NCBI GenBank assembly: GCA_025201765.1
Contig: MU623340.1
Location: 730,416 to 794,415, forward strand
From: Daldinia sp. FL1419
Lineage: Eukaryota; Ascomycota; Sordariomycetes; Xylariales; Hypoxylaceae
Direction: 5' to 3'
DNA: 64,000 nt
Shown: positions 1 to 13,743 of the stretch, in pieces
Position numbering within the stretch: the stretch's first letter is position 1
How the letters are laid out: each line of letters starts with the position of its first letter
Position numbers and translations under genes: made by a program
Notes under the pieces: model-generated
The model's input: the letters and a program-made list of their open reading frames with translations, nothing else
The model's database searches: none
What the model was told of the DNA's origin: nothing

Positions 1-1239
1 TGATGCTTGACAATATTATACTCAATTAAGAGTTTCTTCTATATAATTTAGAAACCCTGATTGCTAAGGATGTGGTAAACATGCTCATGGATGCATGCAA
101 AGAGGAGAAGTAGGTAGGTATCAACAGCAAGATGTTAGTAACCTTGTTAATAAAGAAGCCAGACTGAAAAACTGGATAAATTACATTATGGAGAATAATA
201 CTTATTATAGCTAGGTACTCTTACTGAAAGTCGAAATCGTTATCTTCTAACTACTAGTAAGTCAGTTGAGAGCCTCATATAATCAACCATCTCATATTTC
301 ATCAATTCATGACTCAACACCAACGTTTAAACGTTTATCACGTATTAAAACGGTCATAATTAGAGCCGTCTCTTAATTAGTATAGTGCTTCGAAACAAGA
401 TAGTGAGTACATGTATGTATAGTTCTAAGAAGTAGGCTTTACCTACCTCTTATCAACCCTAGTGAAACCCAGAGACTAATAATTCGCAACATCATCACGA
501 AGAGGAATAACCAGGCAAAGCCTAACTAGCGCTTCTCAAATAGTAAGTTGGAATGACATGCTTTATTCCTTACTAGCTTATCGCTGACATCTGCCGAAGA
601 GTGACGCCACATAAATAAGCCCCTATCTCCTGACTCGTCTCGTCGTAAAAAGTCGTGCCCTAGGGGTAGCCAACTAGGTTAACTACCTACCTAGGCATGG
701 ATATCAAGTATGTAATATACATGATAAGGCCTCTAATAGGAAGAAACTAGATACCATTGTCATGTCGGTAATAGCCACGCCCTTCGTAACCGAGGAGTAG
801 GCATTCCCTCATGGACATCTTCGTATCTTACTTAGACTAAGATAGGGAGGGGCGTATGACCAGCAGAAACCCGCTTCTTCCGCAACGACTGCACACAAAT
901 GCACAACACCACGGACGATAGAGCAAAAGTCATCACGGAGCGATCTACATCTACCCGCCCTCCCGCGCAACAAAAATAACCCAAACCTAAACCCAACCCC
1001 ACGGCGTCCGCTCCCCTAGCCAGAGCACTAAACAATACTAGAATCCCGCACCCGTCCCCCCTCTCGGCACCCTCGGCATCTTCGGAGTTTACCTTACGTA
1101 CTCACGCCGGACTCTTCTCGGTCCACATTCGTCATAGAGAAGAGCCAGAGCAAACTTTCCCGCTCCCGCCCCCCTCCGTATCTACTAAGCGGCACCCCTC
1201 GGCCTTGGCTTGGGTAGGTAGTGTAGCGTAGCGCAGTAC

Positions 1240-1335
1240 TAAAAAAAGAAACTCGGAAAAAAAAATAATAAAAAAAATAAATGAATAACTGCTTGAAGAA
1301 GAAAAAGAAAAAAGAAAAAAAGAAAAAAAAAGATT
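1240..1335. repeat. A-rich (A/G) low-complexity tract
   Basis: Nearly 100 bases are almost pure A with scattered G and a few T on the plus strand. Such tracts tend to exclude nucleosomes. No coding potential. Confidence 0.8.
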
Positions 1336-1650
1336 GGAAGCCGAAATGCGGATCGGAGAAAATCGAAATCGTCGATGACTATTGCACATGCATGTCGTAG
1401 ACAAAACCTGACCAACCGTAGAAAAAAACAAAGGGACAAATCCAAGCTGCCGGAGACAACCACGTGGAGAAAGCTGAGCCTCTTGCATTACGTGTCTATG
1501 TGTTGTGTGTGCATATAGACTCTATGTAATATGTTTATTAGTCTATGCATCATACATCATACTATCATACCATTGTATAATATCATAAAAATAGTCTGAT
1601 AATGAAATTTTTAATTTTTCCTTATCCACCCTACCGGCTCTCAGGAAACT

Positions 1651-1702
1651 TTTACTCGATACTTTCATTCGATACTTTAGCTCGATACTTTCGCTCGATA
1701 CC
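1651..1702. repeat. 13-bp tandem repeat, four copies
   Basis: The core TCGATACTT recurs at 1656, 1669 and 1682, and TCGATACC at 1695, a regular 13-bp period. The linkers vary slightly. A short minisatellite in intergenic DNA. Confidence 0.85.
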
Positions 1703-2849
1703 TACTATGTACTACGACACTTGTTAAGCTCCGCTAGCGTGGGATCGCGATCAAGCTTACAAGATGATGTACTGTATTGTATATATTTTATGATTGATTG
1801 CGCAATTACAACCCTATCTAATGTAGTATAGTAGCCCGAGGAACCACCATGAACCCTACGTCACCTTTTATCAACTGTCGTCGTACAGTCCCCAGTCGCA
1901 CAACCCGACTTCTCGTTCTACTCATTATCCACCCCCCTGAAATAGCGAGAAATGAACTGGTATATACCGGATCCGGAAAATGCCATCATGCCAATAATGC
2001 TAATCGTATCCAAAACAAAAAAAAATAAAATAAAATTTGTACGCCCTGGCTGCACCCCGGCTAAGTTGTCGTTCCAAATACAAAAATAGCAAAACTAGGT
2101 ACGCCAGGGGTAAAAACATGGAGATGCCCTTTGACAAATACGCCAGTCCTGTTCCCATGCCGCCATTTTTCTTTTTAATGCAAGATCCGTTCCTACTGTA
2201 TGCAAAACTTGTATCAGTACGGTAGGTCGTACCTGATACCCCAAAAGATTACTATGAACATATGAAAGAATAAGGAATTAAAATGTGAAGAATCGCCGAC
2301 ATGGACTTCTATGTATATCCGAGAGCGTGGGGCCCCATAAAAGCCGGCACGTCCGGCAACGTCGGGAGTCTGGGGGTATCGAAATCGGGCACGGATCTCT
2401 CCGCGAGCCCCAGATAGAAAAACCTTTCTTGGCAGCACCTAGAGCAAATTATTTCGTAAAGCGTCCATGTTAGAGAAATGTCCTTGCCGCTTTTCCCCAT
2501 TGTAGCTGGGGGACCTTGAGAAACAAATCCTAATCGGGAGATTCGGGTGTATTGATGTGACCGTTGCGTGGTTGGTTGTAAAATGACAAGGTGTAATATC
2601 GAAGTCGTGGGGGAGTCGTATGTATTCTTATCTCCTTGCTTGAATTTGTATCTGGGAACCACCCCGCATTCGGTCGATGTAACCAGGCCGGAGGTCTCGA
2701 CATAACTGCAATGGAGCTGACTCCCCACGCCAATGCATTGAGCTGACCTACCGAGTGTGATAAAATCGGGCGATGCGTATGGGAAAAAAAACTCTCCGAA
2801 GCTCACGTCAGCACTGCGGTGGGCCAGAACTCGTTTTTAGACCGTCCGC

Positions 2850-4021
2850 TCAGCGACTAACTATCGGTGTAACTAACTCGATACTCTTGGGTCTCGAGTA
2901 GGCGCCCGGTTTTCTGGAGGGCAATGGTCGGTCCGTCATTCCACCTTGAGGGAATCCATAGCCCGTAACTGCATAGCCGTTATCGTAAGTTGACGAGTAA
3001 AAATTATTGGTCGATTTCGTATACGACGTACTGGGGCTGGTAACAGCGCTGCGTGTAAACGGCCAAACTGCATTACCCGATATTGGTGAAGTCGGGCTCA
3101 CCGGCCGTATGCTTAATGACCTCAGGGCTGAAACGGCATTGGTGTATTGGCCAGTTGTTGGTGTTGTGGGAGGTGACCAACGAGACGGTGAGGCGCGTGG
3201 GATGATGTCTCGGGGTTCCGAGTTTCCAACCGAGTAATACGGTAGATTGGTACCGAAGCCGTCTTGTCCCTTAGATGGGTGGCGCGATAATGATACTCTT
3301 ACGCTCGCATTTTGGTCACGCTCTCGGCATCTGGTCTAGACGTCAGTAATGGGAATTATCTATTGGTCAGGTCAAAAGTGGCTTACGCTTCGGAGCAATA
3401 TAAAAACTTCTCATCTTGTGGGGTGAATTGCTTTTCGCAGGTCATGCTGTAGATTCAAGACAGGTTAGTAAATTGTCTACAAAATAGTTTCGTGGGATGC
3501 AGGAACAGTTGGGTTGGTTACACAAGACACCCCCGGCGATGATCACCCGCATGGCTTGATCGAGTGGTGACGCAGCCCACGCAGATTGCCTGAAGTGGCA
3601 TAAGTGTTGCGCAGAACAAGAGAAAAAGGGAACCCGATCTCACCCTTCCCAGGTGCAAAATGACGTTAGGTAGAACATCAAGGATACAACATGGACGGCG
3701 AGCCTCGCAGCAGCATCGAGATCAAGGGAACCCCGTAGAGTAAAATCGTACGAAATAAACCAAGAAAACAAGAAAAAAAAATACGCACCAAAATTGAGGG
3801 AAGCTCTCTCGCTCATCTTCAAACCAACGTTCTTCTTCCCATTCCCTTTCTCGGTCCCTCGGGTTTTTACCTAGCTTTTGCACTATCTGTGGTGTTGACT
3901 TCCTAGTCAGCGTCTGCGGGCGCCTAGGCTTCGAGACATCCGAAGTTGTGACCGCCTTGCGAACATCAGTCGTAGAGCTATTGGTCGAAGCATGACCGGA
4001 TTTGCGACGACTGTGGTGCAT
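2850..4021 (-). CDS. Ecl1/life-span-regulatory-factor-like zinc-binding protein (three exons)
   Basis: Model: exons 4021-3789, 3446-3387 and 3330-2850, giving 257 residues; introns of 342 and 56 nt with GT-AG ends. Joining exons 1 and 2 completes a Cys codon (TG|C) and yields a compact cluster, Cys78-X2-Cys81 and Cys95-X3-Cys99 around CEKQF and LYCSEAC, as in the fungal Ecl1 / life-span regulatory factor zinc-binding family. An Arg/Glu-rich stretch (about residues 53-72, REREWEEERW) precedes it. The remaining ~155 residues are Ser/Pro/Thr-rich and probably disordered, typical of fungal regulators. Yeast and fission-yeast Ecl1 proteins affect chronological lifespan under nutrient limitation; a similar stress-linked role here is inference. 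The second intron could end at either of two nearby AGs (3336 or 3331); only the one leaving A|TGC keeps the frame. The gene stands alone: 9.9 kb separates it from the next gene. Confidence 0.75.
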
Positions 4022-6232
4022 TGGAACTATGTAATTGGCCCTGGCAACAAGCCTAGGCCAAAACCAACTGTTCGAGAGAGCAACAGAAGATTGCTTGCTA
4101 GATGGCTAGCTTAGTAGGGAAACCCTTTCTAATATATTAGAGAGGGGTTGAAAGGTGGGGAGATCCCGCGATAGTTTTTGGCGATTTTTTGAAAGTTGTA
4201 TCGAAGTTGTCTTGTGAATTTCCAGATTATAGCACTTCCAATTAATGGAACAGACCACCGAGGGGGGGGGAGGCGAATTAATGTGTTTTTAATCTCTCGT
4301 TGTTCTTAGAGCTGAATTGATAGATAAGGTGAAAGAACCAAAACGGCATGAGGTACTAATATTATCTTCTAAGACCGGGATGCCAAGTTTGGCAGGAAAA
4401 AAGAACCGGGGAGCAGCAGACAAAACGGGGATAAGCAATATATTGCGTGCTCGGCTTCAAAGGGCAATAGAACACGGAATGACGGCGTCGACGAGCGAAT
4501 TGTGGCTCAGTCACGTTTATGCGCGTCTTTCCCAATTGCTCCCTTTGCACTCTTTGATCAAATGTGATGATAACTTCGCCTGTGACTTGTGAACGAAGAA
4601 AGCTCGTAATAAGTGTGGTACGTTAGAGGCAATATAAGTCTTGGTGGTGTAACATGTACCAGGATAAGTCAAGTTTGTTGGCGGCGTTTATTAGTTGTGT
4701 AAGTCGGACTTTTCGGATATGTCTTGGGGCACAGAAAAACAAAATTGCTAGTATGTGCAGGTAACAATTGTAACAATTGAATGTTCAAGATACTCAAGTA
4801 CTATGAAGGCTCAAGTTTCTCAAGATATAGATATTATGGTAATATGATATTGAAAGATGTTATGCTAGAGGAGGAGACCACAGCTGAATTTTGGTCGAAG
4901 AATTAAATAGGAACTTCGAAGCTTGGAAGTTTTTTTTGAAGATTTGAGAAAGAGACAAGAGGCGGGATGCAGTGGATGATATATTCTAACACCCTTGAAA
5001 TTGTTTCGTACCATACCTCTTTTTTCACTCCTTGGTCTGGCTGACACTGTACATGGCTGCAACATAGTTTTGGCAGGTAAGGTAAGGTACCGCATGTATC
5101 TGCTAGGGTTATGTATGTTCTTGTCTGGATGACTTTTTTTCTTCTCTTTTTTTTAATGGAGGAAGGGTACATTGGGACCTGGGCTTTACTGGGCATTGGC
5201 TGGTGGTAGACCGGGTACAAGATAATAGTGTACGTACAGATGATTAGGTACATGCAGATAGAGGTACAAATGGTACAGATGATACAGGAATACAGATGTG
5301 TGTGCACAATAATCAACCAACTATGACTCTTTCTCTTATTCGCCCTTCCCCTTTTAACTTTGCAAGTGGTTGTGTGCGTGCTTTCATTGGTTATCAAGTG
5401 CTCATAATGCCGAAAGCGGAGATGCGACCCAAGACTGGGGGTTTGAGCCAATTGTGTGTGACTACTACATTGTCTTGGACTATCACGACAGAGCTTCTAT
5501 TAGCGCCTAGCCCTTTTAGACTCTTAAGTTGGGACAGGTGAACGAAGACTCATTGAATATGGGGTCAGGAGAGAAAAAAAAAAGACGAGAAAATTTTTTA
5601 TTCTTCCCCTTGCAAGGTCGAGTTGACTATTAACAATTAACTCTGCCTTACCGAAACACACTACCAAAACTGGCCAATTCTTTAGTATTAATGCGTTTGA
5701 CAGGCTAATTCATTTTAAGTAACGCTCTTGAGTTACCCGAGCGGTCCAGCATTAGATACTTACATATAATACCTATTTGCTTGCCCTACATATCACATAC
5801 ATATATCAGGCATGTACGTTACCTTAGGTACGTGCATAAATAACAAATAGATACTGTAGCTAATTACTGTAGCTTTAGGTGTTCAAGTTATTTATTGCAT
5901 AGCCTTTTTTTTAGTAAGTCTCAACACCATGGCAAGAAACAAACGGATAGCGACGTAGAACAAGATACTGGAACATAACGAACATGCAATGGAACATCCA
6001 CAGCAGGGATGATGATGTAGCAGGATGGATTGCTTGGCGTTGTAAGAGTTATACGTAGGTATATACGTAGGTCTATAGGGTATATACACCTTGATAAAAC
6101 CTTCGAGAGTTCCTATATGCAGGTTTATATTGGGCGGTTTAGATTGATTAGAATCTTTTAGAACTTGGAAGGAGTTCACGGCAGGGGTTAAGATGGCTCG
6201 GGATTCCAACATGCACTCCCGTTGTACATTGC

Positions 6233-6256
6233 CATTCGCACATTCGCACATTCGCA
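6233..6256. repeat. 8-bp tandem repeat, three copies
   Basis: CATTCGCA is repeated three times head to tail without mismatch. Confidence 0.85.
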
Positions 6257-8765
6257 CACTGGCCCCGACTTCTATACTTACATGATACCTTCCACCTTCC
6301 ATGACCTCCGTACGTCTCTACGATGTAGGTAGGTACCTACGCACGAAAGGTACATACTACATATCATGTAGTATAAATAATGCAAGCAACATAAGCTCCG
6401 CTGCGGTTCGCGGGACGAGGGATACCACCTACATAAGGCACCCGTACATGCGGGATTGGCCACTTAAAAAGCCACTTATACATTGTGGGTGATCGTTATG
6501 CACATCGCAAAGTTTCCCGACGGACGACGGGTTATTTACGATATTTTGCCAAACTAAAACATTTTAACCTAATCTTTTGTGTTGTCCAATATTCTCGTCC
6601 AATAGTAATTGAATCCGTTTATATTTTTCTACCATGTACACTACATATGCTCTATATATGCTACAGTTTTATTGTCGTCGTTGTAAACGTTTGTTGCGCC
6701 ATCCAGGTGTCTCCGTGAGATGTATGTCTGCCCATCCAGGTTGACGATTTATCGAAGAATCATCTCTCCATCCTCTCCATATTTCGGCGCAATTTGTCCC
6801 ACAATTGCTCATAGAGATTGTATAATGCCTGTACAATGCGGTGAACAGAAACAAAAGGATCTAGGGAGAAGGGAAAAAAGGACAAAAAAACTTTATATGG
6901 ATTCGGCGAAATTCATCCATCAGATGTCGCGATTAGGTGCTACGTAAGGATGGATAAGTTGGTCAGTCTATGGCCTACGCCATAGGCTACAAATCCAAGG
7001 TACGCATTACTTGGGTCCCTCTAGAGTCTATTCAAACACGGTTGCGGATCAGATAAAGGATTGGTCGGTATTCAATCAGGCACTGTGCCTACGTACCTAA
7101 CTTAACCTAATCCCCATCCCCATTCCTATCCTAGCGTACGATACGATACACGCACTACACTCTTTACGCTCTTTACGCTCTTGTGTAGGTATGCGTAGGT
7201 CGGTATCTATTTTAGTACTTCCGTGATGGATGCAACTCAATCCGAGCCTCGAATTGGCTACCTACCTATGTTCGAAATCCCACACATTGCACATATGTAA
7301 ATAAAATAAGATAAAAACAGGTAGCCATAACCTACATATAAGCTTCAATGGTTGTGAGTTGGAATTAGCCATGGGATTAATAAGAAAAATTATAGGTTTA
7401 GCACGAGGAATAGTTATGACGACCTTGTTTCAAAACCAACTCACCTCATCCATCGTCTCAAGCACGTTTTTTTAGTCCTCTACTTGAAAATTATTGGGTG
7501 GATTCGCACGTGTTTGAGTTCGTCGATTTCCAGAGGCACAAATCGTCCCGGGACCCATGAAACTTGCTCTTTCTAGGCTCGAGCCCGGTTTAAACTCTGC
7601 CCTGGCAGCCTTTGGGCTAGCACCCGAAAGTGTGCTTTAGGTGTGGGCTGTATGTAAGCTATTAGGGTACTGTATTGTACTGTACTCGCGTCGTATCAGA
7701 CTAGTCCCACCACCGCGGCATTCCCCCGTTAGGAGCTAAGTTTTAAGTACATACGTTAACGTCCCAACGTCCTACCGTCCTACCGTCCCGCAAGGTAAGG
7801 AATAGTAAGGAGGTAAGGAGGTGCAAACTGTTGCAAATGCGGTTTAACGGTAGCCAAGGCAAGTAGGAACAATATAGTTTTGACTAGTGTGCTAGTCTAT
7901 TAGTTTTTACCTTTGATGTACCTAGTAGTATACACACATAATATTGTATATAACCTACGATAGGTCAATGCCGTACTAGGTAGCTGGTAATAACTTCCAA
8001 TCCGGTCCTGAAGCAGCTCGAGCTTTCCAATCATATATGGAAATGTTATATGCTATATGGAATCATACATGGGAATCATACATCATACATGGCAATGGCA
8101 GGCAATAGCAGGCAATAACAGGGTAGCGGCGATGGGCAAACTTACCTAATGTCGGGTTCCCGTGTTGCCGCCCACAATTGTCGATTGTTCTTAATTGACC
8201 ATCTCCAGTTATCCGGGACTCTACCCTACATTCTATACATTCTACATCCCCCCTTCTCCTCCTTTTCCAACGTTGGTCTCTGCTACTATGCCATTATACC
8301 AATATATCACTCTACCAGTTACTACCCAGACTTTAATACACTCTATCCAGACAAATTAGATCGAAGATTTAGGATTTTAGGCCTTTCCGATACGCAATTC
8401 CCATCGACACGCCATCTCGAATAAATCGGCATTCACTATTTCTCATCTTTTTACCGTTGCAGTGATATACTTGGGTTGCAGCCCGTATGGCAAGTAATTA
8501 AGTCTGAGGCTGTCCGACGTCGCTTTTTTCGCCTTTATGTCTTCCCCGGCATATCCCCAGTTGACCAGGTGTTCTCCTTATGCGCTCCCCAATGTCCCCA
8601 AATGTTCTAAAGGCGCATGACTGCCGATCCGGTGCTGGAGATCTTCAAACCTCTGAGAACGCCCCATCGTGTCAATTGATTAGTTTGAACTTCGGCTATC
8701 TGTAAATGATAGTTGATCAATCTCGTTACCCCTCTTTGAATAGCTCTCAAGCCCCCCTGGCGCCC

Positions 8766-8792
8766 GGTCTGCTTGGTCTGCTTGGTCTGCTT
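8766..8792. repeat. 9-bp tandem repeat, three copies
   Basis: GGTCTGCTT is repeated three times without mismatch, followed by C-rich sequence. Confidence 0.85.
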
Positions 8793-11700
8793 GTCTCGCT
8801 TGGCCCCCCTCCACCCCCCTCTTCTCAATCTTCTGTCTCATCAACTAAGGTCGCTGTGCTACATGCGACAGTGGCTCATTGCCCGTTTCGTCCGCAATTG
8901 CAGACTACCATTTTAATTTGTGTAACTCGTGGGGAGAGAGGGTTTCACGTCGTATTTACATTTTATCTGAAAGACGAAGGACGTTGTGTAGCCTTCCAGG
9001 TTGCGTGGTGTGTGCTTCGTTTACAGGTGATAAAGCAGAAAGAGGAGGGCATTCATCGTAATGTAGGTAGGTATCGTTACTTGCCTCCTACTACTCCACC
9101 AACGGGCATGGGGCCGCGGCTTGCATATACAATCTGTACATACATACTACCTAACAATCCATCGTTACATCATTCGGCGCGACAACTTTCAAGGGAGTTA
9201 CAGAATAAATATTCCCGACTCCTGGTTTGCGAGTGGCCTGGCAAAGAGAAGTCTGGGTAGAGTTGCCGAGGACTGCTTCGATTTCTGCGACTCCTGCGAC
9301 TCCTGTGACTCGTCTCCTCACCACGAATTCATCTGTTTTATATTGGCCTTCAGTCGTCTGTTACCCGGATTACCCTTTTCGGAACCTACCGGATCTGAAT
9401 TCTGGTGAGGATCAATATCCCCCACGTGGAGTGTCATAACCGATAGGCTCCCGTGTTCAGGAACTTATTATTCTAGCAAGTCCCGTCTTAGGCTTCGTCA
9501 AGATTGCGGTTGATGCGGAAAATCTAAAGTGATTCGAAGGAACGAGGAACGGCGATGTCAACTTCTTATTGGGCTATTTGGATTTAATGCCCGGTTTTAT
9601 TCCCTCCAACGTGCCTCAATTACGGACGTGTCAACTCTGCTTTGGTGTGTCGTACAACAGGAATGATCGCCAGGGCTGAGTCCAACCGACGGCCTTGGGC
9701 GGAATAATGTCTCCCAGAACGTACGGTTACGAGCAACCGTGTCTCTTGTTTGATAGTGCCACCATGGACGATAGCACTTAGTGCTCCCAAAGAGTCAGAA
9801 GCATGGATTATATCTCTATGAACAGCCACGGGTTATTAGTACTCGGTCAGCTTCGGCCATCCAAGGCTCATAGTGGAGTCGAGCAAGCAATCTGAATCCG
9901 TTTATAGCAGCCCAGAAAATTTCCAAGACCCATGCGAGATAACCAACCTGTCAACCTATCGTCGTCGCCGCCGCCGCCGCACAGCTTTTTACACACCCTC
10001 ACCCATACACATACCAGGAAGAAGACCGCGATAAGACAGTTTTTCTTCCCTGCAATAGTACGCACCTCTATTGGGTCTGCCCCATGCCACCTCTTTTGAT
10101 TCTTCCAGATTTCTGCAGGTACCCTAGACGTGGACATTCATACACCACCACAGGTCAAAACATCCATATCCAATTGCGCTTGCGAACCAATCAACTCGAG
10201 TAACCAAATTTGCAAGTTTTGGCTAGGCTACGATAGACTCGTACCTAAATGATCTGCTCTAGGAGTTAACCGGGAATCTGTTAGCGCCTACGGTTAGTAA
10301 GTTATCTCTCGGGGAGCTATCTTTCAGCTGTCAGATGTTAGGCCGAAACTAGATCGACTAGATGCATCTAGCGAACAGAATAAGCAGCGATGCAGCCAGC
10401 AAGGTCCATATCAGCGTGATCGGAGCCGATTATTGTTAATATGCCCGACTTTTGTTACACTGACAGGACGGATTAGTAGTCTCGCACCGCAGAAATTTGC
10501 CTCGTGGACGTCATACTACGATACAACATAATCTCTAGGTATTTGCAAGCGAACTAATTAAGACTTGGCCGAGTTTCGATATTAAACCCTCCTGCTCGAC
10601 GCCACCGACTTGGATAAGCATGCATATACCGGTGAATCCTTAAAAAAGAAAAAAAAGAAAAGGTATCCGGAGCTTTGAAATGATAAGCCAGGACAAGTGG
10701 CGCCATTAACCAGACCATGGCTTTTGGTTCTCCATCATTATTACCTCGTAAAATATATTAACAGTCTCGCTGCTTTGAGCCTCAAGATTTTAGCGTAGTT
10801 CATTGGCAGGGAGAGCGGACTTTTGATCCTTATTCCAATCGGAGAATTCATTTGTGTTCTCCTGAGCCGACGATCACCACGGGAATAGGATCAGCCGGCC
10901 AGGTAACGGTATACCAAGTATAGTGTGTATGTTCGGGGATTCTCTAACAGCGAACATACATTCCCGGTATATGAGGCCCTCGGAATGACCTCATTCAAGA
11001 CTTATTTGACGAATGCAATGCCCTGAAGCGCGCGCGTGTAGTGCGAACCGTTCGGGTCGTCACAGCAATTTGTGTAAGTCTTACACGCCATAAGAAGTAC
11101 AATTGGCGAATGGGGCAACTCGGACATGGCGAAATTGCGCAGGAATAGTGGCGGAATATGGCTGCAGGATAGCTTAATTACTGACCATTTGAGCCGGCAT
11201 GCACCATGGCGATCTTCCCCTTGCGTACAAGATGTTGTATCCGTTGCAGCCCCCCATTGCAGAAAAGCGTCACGCGAGTTTCAAAGAATGGGGTCGAACT
11301 GGAATTGAGTAATCTCGACATCATAGCTAAATATTGTACGAGATTTCGCCAATACGTACGGATCCGTACATGACACAGGTTCGAAGAGGATACAGTGCTT
11401 TGAATGTACGGCATACTCATTACGTACAACCCATATTTTCTCTTTCGTACTTGAAACTCGAATAACCTGTAAGTCCACGTAAGAATGGGTCGCTAAGAGG
11501 AGATAGTTTTCTTCTCACCGCCACAAAGGGACGAGTTGGGATATCGTGAATATTTGGAATTAGGTAATAGGGTTGATACATCCGTCCACATAGGGAACCA
11601 CAATTAATCTCTACTCAGAGCGACTAAAGCGACTAAAGCGACCAAAGAGAGACTAACGTAGAAGACGATACCCACCCCCCGGACGACCGCAGACAAAAAC

Positions 11701-13285
11701 GGCTGCGGGGCGCCATGCTCGACCTCGTGCTACGGGCATGGCATGGCGCAACCTCAACTACATTATCTCAGATCTCGCCGCTTACCGACATCGAACAGAC
11801 CCTAAGGGTCTTTCTCAAACTGTGTCTTTTCAAGACTGTGCTTTTCTTAGCATAGTATGACATTCGTACATATTGCATAAGCTCAGGTCAAAAAAACATG
11901 GGGAACTTCCGTAACCCCTCTCGTCCCTCCAACTAGTGTATTGGCATACATTATACAGGGGTATGCGTGTTCCATAGCTAAGTACGTACATACTTAGTTG
12001 GCTCAACAGGAACCCCCAACGTTCCCCCGGATTCCATCCCCAGTCCGATGGCCGTTGACCGTTGGCATCCCGCACGGGTAGCGTGGATAGCTCGGATAAG
12101 CCGAATAGGATTCCGTCGGATCCTACCCCGCCGAATATATACTACTGAGCTTTACGTGGTGTAGACAGTAATATTTGCCGCGGGGACGGGAGCAGCTCCG
12201 CTCACGGCACAAGTGGGCTGCCTGTTGGGTCGATATAACGTGGTGATCTGGCGAGATAGATCGACCTCTGGGTAGTCAGATAGGTTAAGTTAAGGGTAAT
12301 GTACTGTACAAGCTAGAATGCGTTCTTCACCGCCCCCAACCCCCTTTACTGCCTTCAAAACGTACAGGTCGGGGTAGCGACTTTGTTTCGACGTTCACGG
12401 AAGAAAGTCGAAGCAAGGGAGCACAGTATACGCAGACGGTTCTCGGGTAACTCATGGATCGCTTGCGAGGGATGGATGGATATAGCCGTGCTGCCGTGGG
12501 GTATAGCGTACCGGGTTAACACGCTATATTTGTGTACGGTGCCATCGTATGGACGTGAGGGCTTAATGACGAGTGGCTTCGGTGAATAGGGCGGGGGCCA
12601 GATTACTGGCTGTGGTCCCGGTACGTGCGGCAAGCTTGGCCGAGAGCTTTTACGCCGGCCGTCTCGGCACCGCGGTGGCGTCGAGCGGAACACTCTAGAC
12701 CCTCTTGTGTTATGGCATGATCTTGCATTATCACATAGAGCGGGTACTAACGGTGGAGATTGTTTCGGATGGCTGGGGTTAGAAGAGGTGGATATGATAT
12801 AGATAACGAAGATATACGTGGGGGGTTTCGACGACATCGGCGACGGCTATAGCTAAGAGACGGTATAGCTTTCAAGGACAGGTACAGCATTGGCTTTCAG
12901 GAAGTTTTCCAACGACTTATGAGCTTCTCCAACGATACTCTAGTTCGTCAATGCCCTCAAGTCGGCTTCCTACTTGGCAGTCAAGACTTGAACGTATATG
13001 ATATGTCCCGTGTCCAATTTAATGCTGTAATTGATATATCACGAGTAGTATTCTGTGACTAAGATCAAAATTTACAAGCGACCATGTTTCTTCACTTTGT
13101 GCGATTATAGACTGTTGTCTACGTGGAATGAAGAGATGGGATCGTAAACGGGTTTCCGTAAAACGAGAACCTGGCGGGTGTCCTAGGTACTTAGCCCAAG
13201 CAGTCGATTAAGTTGGAGATCGGTATTCGAATGACATTGCAATTCGTTCCCTAATCAGCAATGCAGACAGCAATGCCTGTCTTGT

Positions 13286-13303
13286 TACCTACCTAGGTAG
13301 GTA
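13286..13303. repeat. 18-bp perfect palindrome of TACCTA/TAGGTA type
   Basis: TACCTACCTAGGTAGGTA is its own reverse complement. It is the clearest single example of the CCTAGG-centred motif scattered through the intergenic DNA of this window. Confidence 0.85.
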
Positions 13304-13712
13304 CCTATCTATCTGTTTCTATCTGCTAACCATCATTACGGCGTCTCGCGTAGTCTGAGTGGCGCATAAGAATCGCCGGTGATTCGTATACTACGTATTT
13401 AACTTTTTCAATCTCCTCTTTGAAGCCATATTAGGGAGAGGTGTTTCTGGCGTCTGTTGGAGTTAGCTACGTGGTGACTGTGTTGTGTTGTTGGTATGGT
13501 CAGGGGAAAGGGACTACTAGATCGGCAGGGGAAGGGCTACTCTGTGTGTCCCCCATGGAGATAGGTACTATATTGGCTTATGGTTCCGCTAGTATCGAAG
13601 CTTATATGGTCTTGGGATTTAGATATTACTTGGTCTTTACTAGCATCACCCTTGAAATCTTTACTCGAGCTACGAGGTACGATGCGAGACATGAGCATCC
13701 TTCGATAGCATA

Positions 13713-13743
13713 TTGTCCAGCATGTTGTCCAGCATGTTGTCCC
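13713..13743. repeat. 12-bp tandem repeat, 2.6 copies
   Basis: TTGTCCAGCATG occurs twice in tandem and begins a third time. Confidence 0.85.

Larger units (their letters stand above)
1..2849. other. Gene-free left edge with simple repeats
   Basis: I can support no gene here. All open frames are short, start mostly at non-ATG codons, and are dominated by low-complexity residues. The stretch contains an A-rich tract and a 13-bp tandem array (listed separately) and several TACCTA/TAGGTA tracts. The part next to 2850 is the 3' flank of the Ecl1-like gene and may hold its 3' UTR. A 165-codon antisense frame at 2309-2806 has no recognisable domain and I do not accept it as a gene. Confidence 0.6.

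Noticed and set aside
2309..2806. 165-codon open frame on the minus strand, downstream of the Ecl1-like gene
   Set aside because: No domain and not joinable to the Ecl1-like model, which ends at a stop in another frame; more likely 3' UTR or spacer.
4903..5451. 182-codon open frame on the minus strand
   Set aside because: Starts at a non-ATG-like context and is rich in Cys/Ile/Thr/Tyr runs from simple AT-rich sequence; no domain.
8706..9260. 184-codon open frame on the plus strand
   Set aside because: Its N-terminal Gly-Leu-Leu run comes from the 9-bp tandem repeat and the rest has no family resemblance.
9868..10137. Possible first exon (MSTSRVPAEIWKNQKRW) with a GTGCGT donor on the minus strand
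   Set aside because: No second exon in frame could be found downstream, so the donor is probably chance.
12355..12837. 160-codon open frame on the minus strand
   Set aside because: Pro/Ser/Arg-rich without any motif, no splice-supported extension, and composition like the surrounding GC-richer spacer. It could be real, but nothing supports it.
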